Counted from the first letter of the stretch, positions 1 to 10,023 are shown. The stretch: 64,000 bases of DNA from Saccharopolyspora phatthalungensis (GCF_014203395.1 NZ_JACHIW010000002.1:248001-312000); one strand, 5' to 3'. Notes: generated from the letters alone by a model not told the origin. Program-made: numbers and translations.

Positions 1-20
1 GGTTGAGATCGATTAGAAGC

Positions 21-66
21 CCGTACGGGTGTGCCCCTGCCAGAAGGCGCGGGCACACCCGTACGG
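21..66. terminator. Perfect 16-bp stem-loop
   Basis: Perfect inverted repeat: the arm at 21-36 (CCGTACGGGTGTGCCC) is the exact reverse complement of 51-66, around a 14-nt loop. It lies downstream of the short-chain dehydrogenase gene that ends at 164 on the minus strand, so it most likely ends that transcript and perhaps one entering from the left edge. There is no T-run, so the terminator role is inferred from position and stem strength. Nothing else is seen in bases 1-163. Confidence 0.55.
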
Positions 67-163
67 AAATTAGGCGATCTCTCGTGGATCTGTTCGACGA
101 TCAGTCCCACGGAGGAGCTTCGGCTAGCCGGATCGTTTCACTGGGGGTGGGGTCCTCGCGCGT

Positions 164-997
164 TCACGCGGCGTGGGCGGTGGCAGCGGACTTCTCCCGC
201 CAGGGTGCCAGGTCGTCGTGCAGCTGGTCGATCTTGACGTGCAGCCGTTCGATGGCGTCCCGTCCCAGGGGCAGGTGCGTGGGCAGCTTGTCCTGGCTGG
301 TGACCTCGTAGATCAGGGCCGCGCCCTTGATCGGGTCGCCGAGCTGGGTGTGGTTGGCCTCGCCGACCCAGTCCAGGGTGGTGTGCGCGGGGGTGCCGTC
401 GTAGGCGGCGATGCGATTCGCCGGCAGAGACAGCGAGGTCTGGTCGAGGAAGTCGGTGCGGAACACGCCGGGCTCGACCACCATGCTCTGCACCCCGAAC
501 GGAGCCATCTCCACCGACAGGGCCTCGCTGATACCCGCAACGGCGAACTTCGACGCGCTGTACATGCTCACGCCGGGCTCGCCCTCGTAGCCGGAGCGGG
601 AACCGATGTGCACCAGCTTGCCGCTGCCCTGGGCCCGCATGACCGGCAGCACCGCGCGGGTGACGTTGATCAGACCGAAGACGTTGAGGTCGAACAGCGA
701 CCGGGCCTCGGCGTCGGTGATCTCCTCCAGTGCGCCGAGCAGGCCTCGGCCTGCGTTGTTCACCAGCACGTCGATGCCACCGAAACGGTCGACCACGGAC
801 TGCACCGCGGCCGGGATGTCCTCGGTGCGGGTCACATCCAGCGCGACGGCGAACACGCGCTCGGAGTTTCGAAGATCGTCCGGGATGCGGTCCGGGTTGC
901 GTACCGCGACCGCGACGTTGTCGCCGCCGGCCAGCGCCGTGCGAGCGATTTCCGCGCCGAAGCCGCGGGCGGCGCCGGTGATGAACCAAGTCGACAT
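164..997 (-). CDS. Short-chain dehydrogenase/reductase (SDR)
   Basis: Classical SDR of 277 residues, a soluble NAD(P)-dependent oxidoreductase of unknown substrate. It starts MSTWFITGAARGFGAEIA, which contains the TGxxxGxG dinucleotide-binding loop. VNNAG follows near residue 85, and the catalytic Ser-Tyr-Lys set is visible as HIGSRSG and YSASK. The ATG at 997 has a good AAAGGA ribosome site 6-7 bases upstream. A longer open frame to 1051 adds residues unlike the family and is not preferred. The XRE regulator gene lies upstream in the same orientation, separated by a hairpin terminator, and a second SDR sits beyond it. The regulator may control both, by inference only. The substrate cannot be assigned. 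Confidence 0.9.
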   Translation of the reverse strand: MSTWFITGAARGFGAEIARTALAGGDNVAVAVRNPDRIPDDLRNSERVFAVALDVTRTEDIPAAVQSVVDRFGGIDVLVNNAGRGLLGALEEITDAEARSLFDLNVFGLINVTRAVLPVMRAQGSGKLVHIGSRSGYEGEPGVSMYSASKFAVAGISEALSVEMAPFGVQSMVVEPGVFRTDFLDQTSLSLPANRIAAYDGTPAHTTLDWVGEANHTQLGDPIKGAALIYEVTSQDKLPTHLPLGRDAIERLHVKIDQLHDDLAPWREKSAATAHAA

Positions 998-1140
998 GAC
1001 AGTCCTTTCTGGATTTCCGTGTGAGCTGTTTTCGCCGCTCACCTCTGTCACTCAACCAACCGATGGCCAGGAAATGGGGGCCGAAGAAGGCCTTGGTTAT
1101 CGGGGGACAGACAGGGCCACCCTCGGTGCTCACACAGCAA

Positions 1141-1172
1141 AGGGCCCGCTCCGTCTGGGGGGAGCGGGCCCT
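1141..1172 (-). terminator. Rho-independent-type hairpin
   Basis: Perfect 12-bp stem AGGGCCCGCTCC (1141-1152) paired with 1161-1172 around an 8-nt loop. It lies 10 bases past the stop codon of the XRE regulator (minus strand) and in front of the SDR start, so it should end the regulator transcript. There is no strong T-run. Confidence 0.65.
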
Positions 1173-1181
1173 GGTGGGGTG

Positions 1182-2060
1182 TCAGTGGGTTTCGATCGGG
1201 ATGTCGGGCCGTTCTTGGTCGTGCCAGTGGGCCAGCAGCCGCAACGAGGTTTCCGAGGCCGAGCCCGGTTGCGTGGTGTAGACGAACAGGATCTGATCCG
1301 CATCGCCGGCGGGATGCAGGGCCTGGTATTCGACGGTGAGGTCACCGACCAGCGGGTGGCGGTAGGCCTTCGTTCCAGTCGTGCGTTGGTGCACCTTATG
1401 GTCCGACCACCACCTGCGGAACTCCTCGGAGTGGATCGACAGCTCTCCGATCAGGGCGGACAGCTGCGGGTCGTCCGGGTAACGTCCGGCGTCCAGCCGG
1501 AGCATCGCCACCGTGTCCGCCGCGACGGTCGCCCAGTCGGCGTAGAGCTCGCGGGCGTGCGGGTCGAAGAATACAAACCGGGCCTGGTTGCGTTGCGGTG
1601 CGGGCAGCGCGCGGAACTCGGTGATCAACGCGCCGGCCAGCCGATTGTGCGCCAGCACGTCCAGCCGCCGGCCCAGCACGAAAGCCGGGCAGTACACCTC
1701 ATCCAGCGTCTCGATCAGCCGCAGGGTTGCGGGGTCCACCCGCTGCGGGCGGGCGCGGCGTTTGCGCTTCGCGGGTTCAGGACGGGCGAGGTTGAACAGG
1801 TGCTGACGCTCGGCCTCGTCAAGCCGCAGCGCCACCGCCAGCGCATCCAGCACCTCGGCTGAGGCACTGCGGCTGCGGCCCTGCTCCAGCCGCGTGTAGT
1901 AGTCCACGCTGACCCCTGCCAGCCGCGCCAGCTCCTCCCGCCGCAGACCCGGCACACGGCGGCGTGCGGATTCCGGCTCCAGACCGACCTGGTCCGGGCT
2001 CACCCGCGCGCGGCAGGTGCTCAGGAACTCCGCGAGCTCCGAGCTGTCCATAGCGTTCAT
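1182..2060 (-). CDS. XRE-family regulator with MmyB-like ligand domain
   Basis: A 292-residue transcriptional regulator. A helix-turn-helix of XRE type occupies about residues 10-75 (REELARLAGVSVDYYTRLEQG is the recognition region). It is followed by the MmyB-like/PAS-type sensor domain typical of actinobacterial regulators (FVFFDPHARELYADW). ATG 2060 is chosen because the domain begins right after it and the frame further upstream is not protein-like. The gene is divergent from the SDR at 2220, with 159 bp between starts, and is followed by the SDR at 164-997. MmyB-like XRE regulators next to SDR genes commonly control them. The ligand is unknown. Confidence 0.88.
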   Translation of the reverse strand: MNAMDSSELAEFLSTCRARVSPDQVGLEPESARRRVPGLRREELARLAGVSVDYYTRLEQGRSRSASAEVLDALAVALRLDEAERQHLFNLARPEPAKRKRRARPQRVDPATLRLIETLDEVYCPAFVLGRRLDVLAHNRLAGALITEFRALPAPQRNQARFVFFDPHARELYADWATVAADTVAMLRLDAGRYPDDPQLSALIGELSIHSEEFRRWWSDHKVHQRTTGTKAYRHPLVGDLTVEYQALHPAGDADQILFVYTTQPGSASETSLRLLAHWHDQERPDIPIETH

Positions 2061-2219
2061 ACCAACCCAGTCTGCCCGTCCGCGTCCTGGGCACGCGCGG
2101 CGAAGGTGGCCCTTCTTGTCCCCCGATACGCACGGCCCTGTTCGGGCCACCCTGGGGGCTTGCCGGCTGGTTGTGTTGGTGCCGCAGACCTGGCCCCGAC
2201 TTCGAACGGACAAGCAAAC

Positions 2220-2996
2220 ATGTCAGCAGTCATCACCACCAGCCCGCTAGCCGGCCGTGTCGCTCTCGTCACCGGAGCCTCCAGCGGCATCGGGGAAGCC
2301 ACCGCGGAACGGCTGGCCGCGTTGGGCGCCAAGGTCGCCGTGGCCGCCCGCCGCAAGGACAACCTCGACGCCCTCGTGGCCCGCATCGCCGCTGCGGGCG
2401 GCACCGCGCTGGCCGTCCCGCTCGACGTCACTGACCGGGATGCTGTCACCGCCGCCGCTGAGCAGATCACCGACCAGCTCGGCCGAGTGGACTTGGTGTT
2501 CAACAACGCCGGCGTCCAGCTGATCTCCCCGATCGAGGACCTGCAGGTCGACGACTGGCAACGCCAGATCGACCTCAACATCACCGGCGTCATGAACGTC
2601 ATCGGCGCATTCGTGCCCCACCTCACCGACGCCGCCGTGGCGGGCGGCTCCGCTGACCTGATCACCACGTCCTCGATTGCGGCAACCCGGGTCCTGGAAA
2701 AATTCTCGATCTACTCCGGCACCAAGGCCTACATCAGCCAGCTCACCCGGCTACTCCGCGTCGAGCTGGGCCGCAAGATGGTACGGGTGGCCACGATCGA
2801 ACCGGGCATGGTCGACACCGAGTTGCCCGACCACGTCACCGACCCCGACGCCAGCAAGCTGATGGCCGACCTGATCCACGATATCGACGTCCTCAGCCCG
2901 GCCGACGTCGCCCAAACCGTCGCATTCATCGCCTCAATGCCCCGACACGTCAACCTCACCGAGATCACCATCCTGCCCACCGCCCAGGCTGTCTGA
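2220..2996 (+). CDS. Short-chain dehydrogenase/reductase (SDR)
   Basis: Classical SDR of 258 residues with TGASSGIG at about residue 16 (cofactor loop), NNAG near 92, and the catalytic set TTSSIAA and YSGTK. It is NADP-type by the RRK after the second strand. It is divergently transcribed from the XRE regulator gene, which probably controls it. The ATG at 2220 is the first Met before the Rossmann fold; an upstream frame extending to 2106 lies across the shared promoter region and is not preferred. The substrate is unknown. YdfG/serine-dehydrogenase-like SDRs are the nearest general type by sequence look, which is only an impression. Confidence 0.9.
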   Translation: MSAVITTSPLAGRVALVTGASSGIGEATAERLAALGAKVAVAARRKDNLDALVARIAAAGGTALAVPLDVTDRDAVTAAAEQITDQLGRVDLVFNNAGVQLISPIEDLQVDDWQRQIDLNITGVMNVIGAFVPHLTDAAVAGGSADLITTSSIAATRVLEKFSIYSGTKAYISQLTRLLRVELGRKMVRVATIEPGMVDTELPDHVTDPDASKLMADLIHDIDVLSPADVAQTVAFIASMPRHVNLTEITILPTAQAV

Positions 2997-3030
2997 GCAG
3001 CTCAGCAAAATTGGGCAAGATGGATCCTCT

Positions 3031-4032
3031 TCACCGGCGGCTGTCGCCGGGTGCCAGCAGGCCGGTGATCTCGGCCAGCGCTTGGTCGGAGGGTTTGAAG
3101 TAGCTGCGGACGTTCTCCGGCTTCTTGTGCCGGGACTTCGCCATCAACAGCAACAACGACGCACCGGCCTCGCCAAGGTGGGTCAGCGCGGAATGCCGAA
3201 ACTCGTGCAGGTCCCACCCGGTGCCCGGGCCCCGGTGCGCGGTGTGGGCGTCGAGCAGGGCCCGGGCCTGACCGGGCGACCCCGGTATCCGGGCAGGTGT
3301 CGCGGGGACCGAGGACCTTGCCGGGGCCGGGACGCCGGTGAGTGGTGAACACCGGGCCCCTGCAGCGGCCCTTGAGCAGCCGAGGCAGCAGCCGGGCGGT
3401 GCGAGCGTCCCAGTAGACGGTCTCCAGCACCACGTCGTCGCGGGTCTGCCCGCGACGACGGGTCTTCGCCCACGCGCCCTTGGCCTACACCGCCGCGCGA
3501 CGCCCCGCGAGATCGAGGTCCTCGACGTTGAGCCCGAGGATCTCCTCAGCGCGGCCGGCGGTTTCATAGAGCATCCGGTAGAATGTCTTCTCCCGGAGCG
3601 CGACCTCGCGACGCGTTACCAGCCGGTCGATCGCCAGCCGGGACCGCACCGGAGTCTCGGAGTCCGGGGACGCAAGGCGCTTGCACCACCCTGGCACGGC
3701 CGGGGCCTCGTGCCGTTCCCAGCACCAGGACAACCACGAACCCACCGCCGCACGGCGCGCGTTCCAAGTACCCACCGCCGCCTGACCCACAGCGATTCCA
3801 GGGCCTCGCCGACCTCGTCGTCGGTCACCGTCGCCAGCGGCCGGTCCTCGCCGAGCTTCGCAGCGGTCTTGCCGACCGCCGTGGCGTAGCCGCGGCGCGT
3901 GTTCGGGTTCGCCAGCGAATCGAGGAACACCTCGGCCGCCCGGCCGACGGTCAACGCCGAGGGGTTCGTCGGCGGCGCGACGACGGTGGACACTCGCGTT
4001 CTCGCTTGCCACAGATAACAGGGTCGCTTCAC
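3031..4032 (-). pseudogene. Decayed tyrosine recombinase (integrase)
   Basis: Pieces of one phage-type integrase are spread over all three minus-strand frames in the correct order. The N-terminal SAM-like/core-binding part is at about 3790-4032 ([20 protein letters not shown]). The start of the catalytic domain with its first Arg is at about 3490-3790 ([19 protein letters not shown]). A middle part is at about 3270-3490. The C-terminal [16 protein letters not shown] box (HxxR) and GHK-like [13 protein letters not shown] end come last, at 3031-3270. At least three frameshifts separate them, so the protein cannot be made. It is a relic of an integrated element; no matching attachment site or tRNA was found beside it. 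The 342 bp up to the next gene (4033-4374) hold nothing recognisable. Confidence 0.8.
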
Positions 4033-4374
4033 ACCAGGACCAACGCAGGCTTAGCGCACGATCCGCCACGGATGTTTCCTCAACTCCTGGAATGTACCCA
4101 CCAACGCAGTCACGCTGTGTGACAGTGCCTTTCGTCTGCATGGTGTCTTTTGTCGCCCGGTCGGTCAGCGGCGAGGCATGTCACCACCCCAATGTCACCT
4201 GATCGAGACCGAGCATCACACGAACGTGGCGAGCCTTGTTGGGTGAGCGAGCGGCTCCTACGGTGGGAGATGCGGTTGAGCAGCCGCCACGGCGTACCCC
4301 TTGCGTTGAGCGCAGCGGCGAGTTCCCGGGCCCGTGGCCAACCGAACCGTCGATACGCAACCAGGGGAGGTAGC

Positions 4375-4836
4375 GTGATCGTCTCCAGATCAGGCATGCC
4401 ACCGGCCGCGTGGACCGATCATGGCCACGCGATCGTCACACCATGCACCGCTGACGATCCCGTCGCCACGCACGCGACCAGCGTTTCCGCGCTGCGGCTA
4501 GCCGTGGAATGGCCCGCCGCGGGGGTCGTGGTGGTGCGCATCGGGGGTGAGATCGACCTGTCCACGGTGCCCAGGCTCACCGAGGTGATCCGCCAGCGCC
4601 TGACCGCCGCGGCGTTGAACACCGTGATCCTGGACCTCTCCGGGGTGTCCTTCGCCAGCAGCGCCGCCATTGAACTGCTGCTGCACTCCCAGCGCCGGGC
4701 CGATCATCGGGGCGTCCAGCTTTTCGTCGTGCCCGGCGGTGGCGCGATTCTGCGGCTGCTGACGATCACCGGGCTGCGCGAACGGTTCGTGTGCCGGGAA
4801 ACCGCGGCCCAAGCGGTGGCCGACGCAGGCGTGTGA
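4375..4836 (+). CDS. STAS-domain anti-sigma-factor antagonist-like protein
   Basis: A protein of 153 residues with a single STAS domain in the C-terminal two thirds (VVVVRIGGEIDLSTVPRL, then VILDLSGVSFASSAAIELLL). The SpoIIAA/RsbV-type phosphorylatable serine loop is present as FASSAAI. Such proteins release sigma factors from anti-sigma kinases. GTG 4375 is chosen for its strong AGGGGAGG ribosome site; the next Met is at 4396. It stands alone between an integrase relic and a DUF1697 gene, with no kinase partner nearby, so its partner is unknown. Confidence 0.82.
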   Translation: MIVSRSGMPPAAWTDHGHAIVTPCTADDPVATHATSVSALRLAVEWPAAGVVVVRIGGEIDLSTVPRLTEVIRQRLTAAALNTVILDLSGVSFASSAAIELLLHSQRRADHRGVQLFVVPGGGAILRLLTITGLRERFVCRETAAQAVADAGV

Positions 4837-5025
4837 GTCCGCGACCGGCACGGTTGCCCGAGCATGGCAAGGCGCCGGTCTGGGGCGCGACCGTCCGGAA
4901 GGGATTCCCAGACCGCGCAGTCCAGACCGGATCCGCGCAGTCCTGACCGGAACACACCGCGGCCTTTTCCCGGGTTCGACGGAAAGCCGGGAACGGCGGC
5001 GCCGCTGGATGGCAGGATTGTCGCC

Positions 5026-5571
5026 GTGAGCACCTACATCGCGTTGCTGCGTGCGGTCAACGTCGCCGGGCAGAGCCGGATCGCGATGGCAGACCTGCGT
5101 ACCCTCGTGATCGCCGCCGGGCACGGCGAGGTCGCCACCTACCTGCAAAGCGGCAACGTGGTCTTCACCTCCGATCTGACCGACGCCGAGGCGGTGGCCG
5201 CCGGCCTGCGGCAGCGACTGGCCGCCGAACTCGGCGTGGACACCGCGGTCATGGTGCGCACAGGCACCGAGATCACCGGCATCGCCGCGCACAACCCGTT
5301 CCTGGACCGGCAAAGCGATCACGCCAAACTGCACGTGGCGTTCCTGGCCGCCGAACCCGACGCCCGGCGCGCCGCGCAACTGAGGGTGCCCGCCGGCGCA
5401 CCCGAAGAACTCCACCTGGATGGGCGGCAGCTGTATCTGCACTACCCGCACGGCGCGGGCCGCTCCAAAGTCACCGCCGCCTACCTGGAAAAACAGCTCG
5501 GCGTCAGACTCACCGCCCGGAACTGGAAAACCGTTACCGCGCTGGCCGGCCTGGCCCAGCAACGCTCATGA
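5026..5571 (+). CDS. DUF1697 family protein
   Basis: 181 residues matching the DUF1697 family along its full length: the family opening MSTYIALLRAVNVAGQSRIAM, then TYLQSGNVVF, and the C-terminal YLEKQLGVRLTARNWKTVTAL. The function of the family is unknown. GTG 5026 is chosen because it begins exactly at the family start. Its 3' end overlaps the end of the dehydrogenase remnant on the opposite strand by 38 bases. Confidence 0.92.
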   Translation: MSTYIALLRAVNVAGQSRIAMADLRTLVIAAGHGEVATYLQSGNVVFTSDLTDAEAVAAGLRQRLAAELGVDTAVMVRTGTEITGIAAHNPFLDRQSDHAKLHVAFLAAEPDARRAAQLRVPAGAPEELHLDGRQLYLHYPHGAGRSKVTAAYLEKQLGVRLTARNWKTVTALAGLAQQRS

Positions 5572-7707
5572 GCGCCACGGCCGCCCCGAAGCCCGCACTG
5601 CCTGGTTCGGGCGAGAAGACGTCACGCGGCCCGCGGATCGGAACTGATCTGCGCGAGGTTGCGCAGATCCTGCAACGCCACCCGTATCGGGCCAGCGCCA
5701 CCCCGGTCAGCCGCCGCCGCTGCGCGAACAGGTCCTCCCGCAACGAGATCTTGGCCAGCAACTCCCAGTGTGACTCCGAGGGCAGCTCGACGATCTGCTC
5801 CTGCAACCAGTCCATCCCCAAACCCACGTCCAGCGCCGAATACACCGCCGCTACGAACCCCACGTCGCGGCGGTCGGCGGCGATCTCTACCACGTCCAGC
5901 GATGCCGCCAGCGGCCCCAGCGCGGCGATCCGGCCCGCCAGCACTCCCGGCACCCCGTATCCGGTCAGCTCGGCGGTGCGGCGCTGCACCATCTCGGCCA
6001 GCGCCGCGGGCAGCACCGGCGCCAGCTGCCGGATCTGCCGTCGGAAATGTTCGACCTCACCGGCGATGTCCACCGGTGGCCGCCGGTTACGCAGGAACCA
6101 CAACGTGCCCAGCTGGCAGAACCGCTGCAAGTCGTGGAACATCTCGGTGCGCACTCCCGGCGGACAGGCCGTCGCCAGCGAGTCCACTTCGGACCACAGG
6201 GCGTTGAGTCCGAAGATGTCGCGCACCGCAAGGTACGCGCGTACCGCATCGGGCGTGCTGACGCCGGTGGTCTCCTCCAGCCGGGAGAAGAACCCGGTCC
6301 CGACGTGGTCGGCCAGGTCGTTGCTCAACACGGTGGTCAGGATCTGCCGCCGCAGTGGGTGCCGGGCCATCGTCGGCCCGAGCCGCTGCCGCAACCCTGG
6401 CGGCACGTACCGCAGCAGCTCGCCGGCCAGATACGGTTCGTCGGGCACCGGCGAATCCGAAAGCTCCCGCGCGAGGCTGTTTTTGGCGTGCGCTAGCAGC
6501 ACCGCAATCTCCGGTCGCGCCAGCCCCAGCCCCAGCCCCGCCTTGCGCCGTGCGGCAAGCGCCTCCTCATCGAGTAGGCACTCTAGTTCGCGGTCGAGGT
6601 TGTCGCGCTGTTCGAAGCTGCGGATGCTCTGCGCGTGCTGGTCCAGGAACACCGGAGCGTCCGACTCCACCACCCCCAGCACCCGCGACTGCAAGCGGCT
6701 GTCGGTGAGCACCGCGGTGGCTACCTCGTCCTGCACCGCCGCCAGCGGGCCGTCGCGGATCGCCGCATCCAGCAGGATCTTCAGGTTCACCTCCCGGTCG
6801 GAGGTGTCGATGAAATCGGTGTTCATCCGGCCCCCGGCCAGCGCGTACTCGACGCGGGCCCGTTGCGTGAAGCCCAGATCGCCGCCCTCGACCACCACCC
6901 GGGCCCGCACCTGGTCGGCGTCGACCCGGATGGCGTCGTTGGCCGGGTCCGCGGCCTCGGGATGGGTCTGGCTGCTGGCCTTGACGAACGTGCCGACCCC
7001 GCCGTTGCACAACACATCCACCGGCGCCCGCAGCAGCGCGAAATACGCCAGCAGGGCCCGCACGAACTCCGGGCGGCCCGCCAGCGTCGCCTCCACATAG
7101 GGGCGGCTGAAGGTGAACCCGGCCTCCACAGATAGCGGTACGCCGCCTGCCGCCACGGCAACCCCGCGGTCAGCACCAGCCGGTTGAACCCGTCCTGCTC
7201 GGCCCGCGCGGTCCACATCGCCGCGAACGCGTCCTCCACCAGCCGGGCGGCGTCCTCGGTGAGGTCCCCGAAGTCGTGCAGCAGCCCGAAATCGTCGATC
7301 CGGGCAGGGTCCCGCCCCGCCGGGCGGATCTCGTAGCTGCGATGGTCGGCCACCCGCAACCCCAGCCCGGCGAAAATCGGCAATACTTCCTGCACCAGCG
7401 GCGCGGCAGCCGCCCAGCAGATCCGGAACCGCACCCAACCGGCGGGCTCGCCCGGGATCCGGTACAAGCGGCCCAGCGGTGGTCCCGAGGGGTGGCCCTG
7501 CATGCTGGCGATGTCCTCGACCGCTTGCGCCACCGGCGAATCCTCCCGGTATCCCGGGGAGAACGCCCGCCCGTAGGTTGCCGTCGCCGCGCGGCCCTGC
7601 TGCGTGCCGAAGGTGGCCAGCAGTTTGGCCGCCAGTTCCCGGTCCCACTGCTGGTACCGCCGCGTGTAGGTCTGGGATTGCTCGGTCACCGGTGCGCCTG
7701 GCTGCAT
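5534..7707 (-). pseudogene. gdh: NAD-glutamate dehydrogenase remnant without catalytic core
   Basis: Remnant of the large (about 180-kDa) NAD-dependent glutamate dehydrogenase of actinobacteria. ATG 7707 has a good AGGAGG site, but the sequence begins in the middle of the family's N-terminal half. It runs through WTARAEQDGFNRLVLTAGL and shifts frame near 7128 by one missing base. It continues with FTFSRPYVEATLAG and at about 7035 jumps directly to RAPVDVLCNGGVGTFVKAS. In intact enzymes a catalytic and NAD-binding segment of several hundred residues lies between these two points, so it has been deleted. The C-terminal domain is otherwise intact (VVVEGGDLGFTQRARVEYAL, EVNLKILLDAAI). No dehydrogenase activity is possible. 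The long clean C-terminal frame suggests recent decay. Confidence 0.82.
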
Positions 7708-7780
7708 GGCCTGCCTCCTCACCTGCGACCGGACCAGTGTCGGGTGCGACCGCCCCGGCCGACCGGGGCAGTTGGACCGC

Positions 7781-8695
7781 TCAGGGCCCCAGCGGCACCA
7801 GCGCCTCGGCCACCGCGACCTGCACTTCGTTCAGGGTGGTCTGGCCGTCCTCGACGTCCCACAGGCAGTTCTGCAGCGCCCGTCCCAGCGTCCAGCCCGC
7901 CGCGCGCTGGCGTTCCAGGCCCAGTGCCTCGACCATCACCCCGAACCGGCGCCGTACCGCCGCGGCGACATCGCCGGTGGCCACCACGTCGTCCCACCGG
8001 TTGTCCAAGGCCGGCATCAGCTCGAAACCCGGGTCACCGGCCAGCGGCTGCGGGTCGATGGCCAGCCACGGTTCCCGCTGCGCGGCCAGCACGTTGTCGT
8101 AGTGCAGGTCCCAGTGCAGCAACCGGTCACCCGACTCGCCGCACAGTTCGGCGACCACGCCCGCGCAGTGCTCCAGCAACCGCCGCTGCGCCGGATCGGC
8201 CAGCCGCGCGCACGCCCCGGGAACCGCAGTGAGCATCGCCGCGGCGATATCGGCCAGCCGCCGCAACCCAGGGGGAGCGGGCACCGCGCTCAACCGCGCC
8301 AGCAGCCCGGTCAGGATCCGCAAGGCCGCTAGATCGTCCTCCACGCTCGACAACGACCGGGCCGCGAGCCGTTCCAGCAGCATGCTGCCCGACGCCGGGT
8401 CGTGCGCCAGCAGCCGTACCGCGCCCCGTCCGGCCCACGTGCGCAGGCCCAGCGGCTCCCCGGCGGTGTCGTCGGTGACCGGCTGCAACTTCAGCACCGC
8501 GTAGCTGCCGTCGGCGCGGACGACGGGCAGCACCAACGCCACCATGCCGTGCCGGGCGGCCCCGTTCAGCCGCAGGTCCCACGCCGCCAACCGCTGCTCG
8601 GCCAACCCGGGCAGCTCGGCGATCCAGGTGGACGCACCGAAGATCTTGCGGTGGGTGGCCGCCAACTCGGCCGGAACCACAAAGGCAGAAGGCAT
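7781..8695 (-). CDS. APH(6)-type aminoglycoside/hydroxyurea phosphotransferase
   Basis: 304 residues of the APH_6_hur family (streptomycin 6-phosphotransferase, hydroxyurea/viomycin-type kinases). It opens like the family (WIAELPGLAEQRLAAWDLRL), with the catalytic loop LLHWDLHYDNVL near residue 195 and the metal site AIDPQPLAGDPGFEL about 20 residues on. It should phosphorylate a hydroxyl of a small molecule with ATP in the cytosol. Whether that is an aminoglycoside or an endogenous substrate cannot be read from sequence. ATG 8695 starts the family pattern. It lies upstream of the dehydrogenase remnant, on the same strand, with 73 bp between. Confidence 0.9.
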   Translation of the reverse strand: MPSAFVVPAELAATHRKIFGASTWIAELPGLAEQRLAAWDLRLNGAARHGMVALVLPVVRADGSYAVLKLQPVTDDTAGEPLGLRTWAGRGAVRLLAHDPASGSMLLERLAARSLSSVEDDLAALRILTGLLARLSAVPAPPGLRRLADIAAAMLTAVPGACARLADPAQRRLLEHCAGVVAELCGESGDRLLHWDLHYDNVLAAQREPWLAIDPQPLAGDPGFELMPALDNRWDDVVATGDVAAAVRRRFGVMVEALGLERQRAAGWTLGRALQNCLWDVEDGQTTLNEVQVAVAEALVPLGP

Positions 8696-8835
8696 CGTTC
8701 AACCGCCCCTTCGTCTTGAAATGAACACCAGGACGAAGAAGCGCTAGGCGGGCCGCGGATGCGTCAAAGCACGACAACCACTCTAGCTAGACACTTGCGG
8801 CAAATCATTTCCGCGGCGATCAGTGACGCAGCGAA

Positions 8836-9630
8836 TCAGAACGGCACCCGCGCCGCACGCATCGCGCCCAGGACAGTGGGATCACCACGCCGCGTGATCA
8901 GCTCCGGTTCCGGCTCGGCGCGCCCCGAGAGCGTGCGCAGCACATCCACGGCATCGCCCTGCACGGTGGCCACCGGCACCCCGGTACCGATCTGCCAATC
9001 ACCGGCCACCGCGCCGGTGAGCTCCAGCACGAACGCGGGCCCGCCCCACACATCGTCGAGGTCCCGCAACACCTGTTCCACCACGCCGCGATCATGCTCG
9101 TGCGGCATCAACGCTCGCCCTGTGGCACGGCAGATGTCGACGCGGTGCATCCACATGTCCCGGGCGAGGATCACGTCCACGACATAGCCCAACGACACCG
9201 GCGGCGCACCGGGATACCCGCTGTCGAACAGCTGAGCTCGCACCGACTCACCCAGGCCGGGCAGTGTTTCGACCACCCGTCGCCACAACGGTGTGAACTC
9301 GGCCAGCAGCTCACGGGGCTGCCGGTCGCGCCAGGCGTCCACCGCCATCTCGTTCATCGCATCCAGCCGCATCAGCTGCGGATACCGCGTGGCGCCGTCG
9401 CGCAGCCGCAGCGCCATGAGATCCGGAGCGAGCGTGACCTCGGCGTTGCCCAGCACATGGGAGACGACCTCACGCACGGCCCACCGGGGGCACTCGGTGG
9501 GCGCCAGCCACTCCTGGTCGGACAACCCAGCCAGCACCGTCCGCATCGCCTCGACTTCCGGGCGCAGCAACGCGGCCGCGTGGTCATGCTCGGTTCGAGC
9601 CACATCATGTGCTCGTACGACGGTGGCCAT
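8836..9630 (-). CDS. Maleylpyruvate-isomerase-family (mycothiol-dependent fold) protein
   Basis: 264 residues of the actinobacterial TIGR03083/DinB-like family. An N-terminal four-helix domain carries W-A-V-R-E-V-V-S-H-V-L-G, with the family's first metal-type His, then DxxxHR (RDMWMHRVDICRATGR) for the other metal ligands. A C-terminal SCP2/MDMPI-like domain follows (GDWQIGTGVPVATVQGDAVDVLRTLSGR). Members use a metal and mycothiol or have unknown roles. ATG 9630 has a GGGGTGG ribosome site; the frame extends upstream to 9654 without support. Monocistronic. The 393 bp from 9631 to 10023 hold nothing I can support. Confidence 0.85.
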   Translation of the reverse strand: MATVVRAHDVARTEHDHAAALLRPEVEAMRTVLAGLSDQEWLAPTECPRWAVREVVSHVLGNAEVTLAPDLMALRLRDGATRYPQLMRLDAMNEMAVDAWRDRQPRELLAEFTPLWRRVVETLPGLGESVRAQLFDSGYPGAPPVSLGYVVDVILARDMWMHRVDICRATGRALMPHEHDRGVVEQVLRDLDDVWGGPAFVLELTGAVAGDWQIGTGVPVATVQGDAVDVLRTLSGRAEPEPELITRRGDPTVLGAMRAARVPF

Positions 9631-10023
9631 GATCCACCCCCTTGCTCGATGCATCCGACGACCCCCGGGTACCCAAGTGACGCGGTCCGGACGAGCCTGG
9701 GGCGTGAGCTCCCGGTGGTGTGCATCGTCGCCAACGGCGCGGCCATGAACGCGCGCCGATCCCGGACACCGTGATCGTCATCACCCGGCTTTCGTCTACA
9801 GCGGGCAGAGCGAAGCTGACAGGCTTGCGCATCGACGTTGCTCCAGGCGGACCAGCGCACGGCCACCGGTGTCACACTGCCCGGAAGGAGAGACCGCTGG
9901 TCGTGACAGGAAGACGGCCCGCCCGCCGAGCCTGGTGGAACCGGATGACCACCCGCGCGGCCGACCACCCGGCCGCCATGGAGTGCGCCCGAGCCTGGCC
10001 GAGGTCTCGCGCGCCACCGGCCG

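Noticed and set aside
6823..7722. A separate short gene at the 5' part of the glutamate dehydrogenase relic
   Set aside because: Its sequence matches the middle of the same family and continues, after one missing base, in the next frame.
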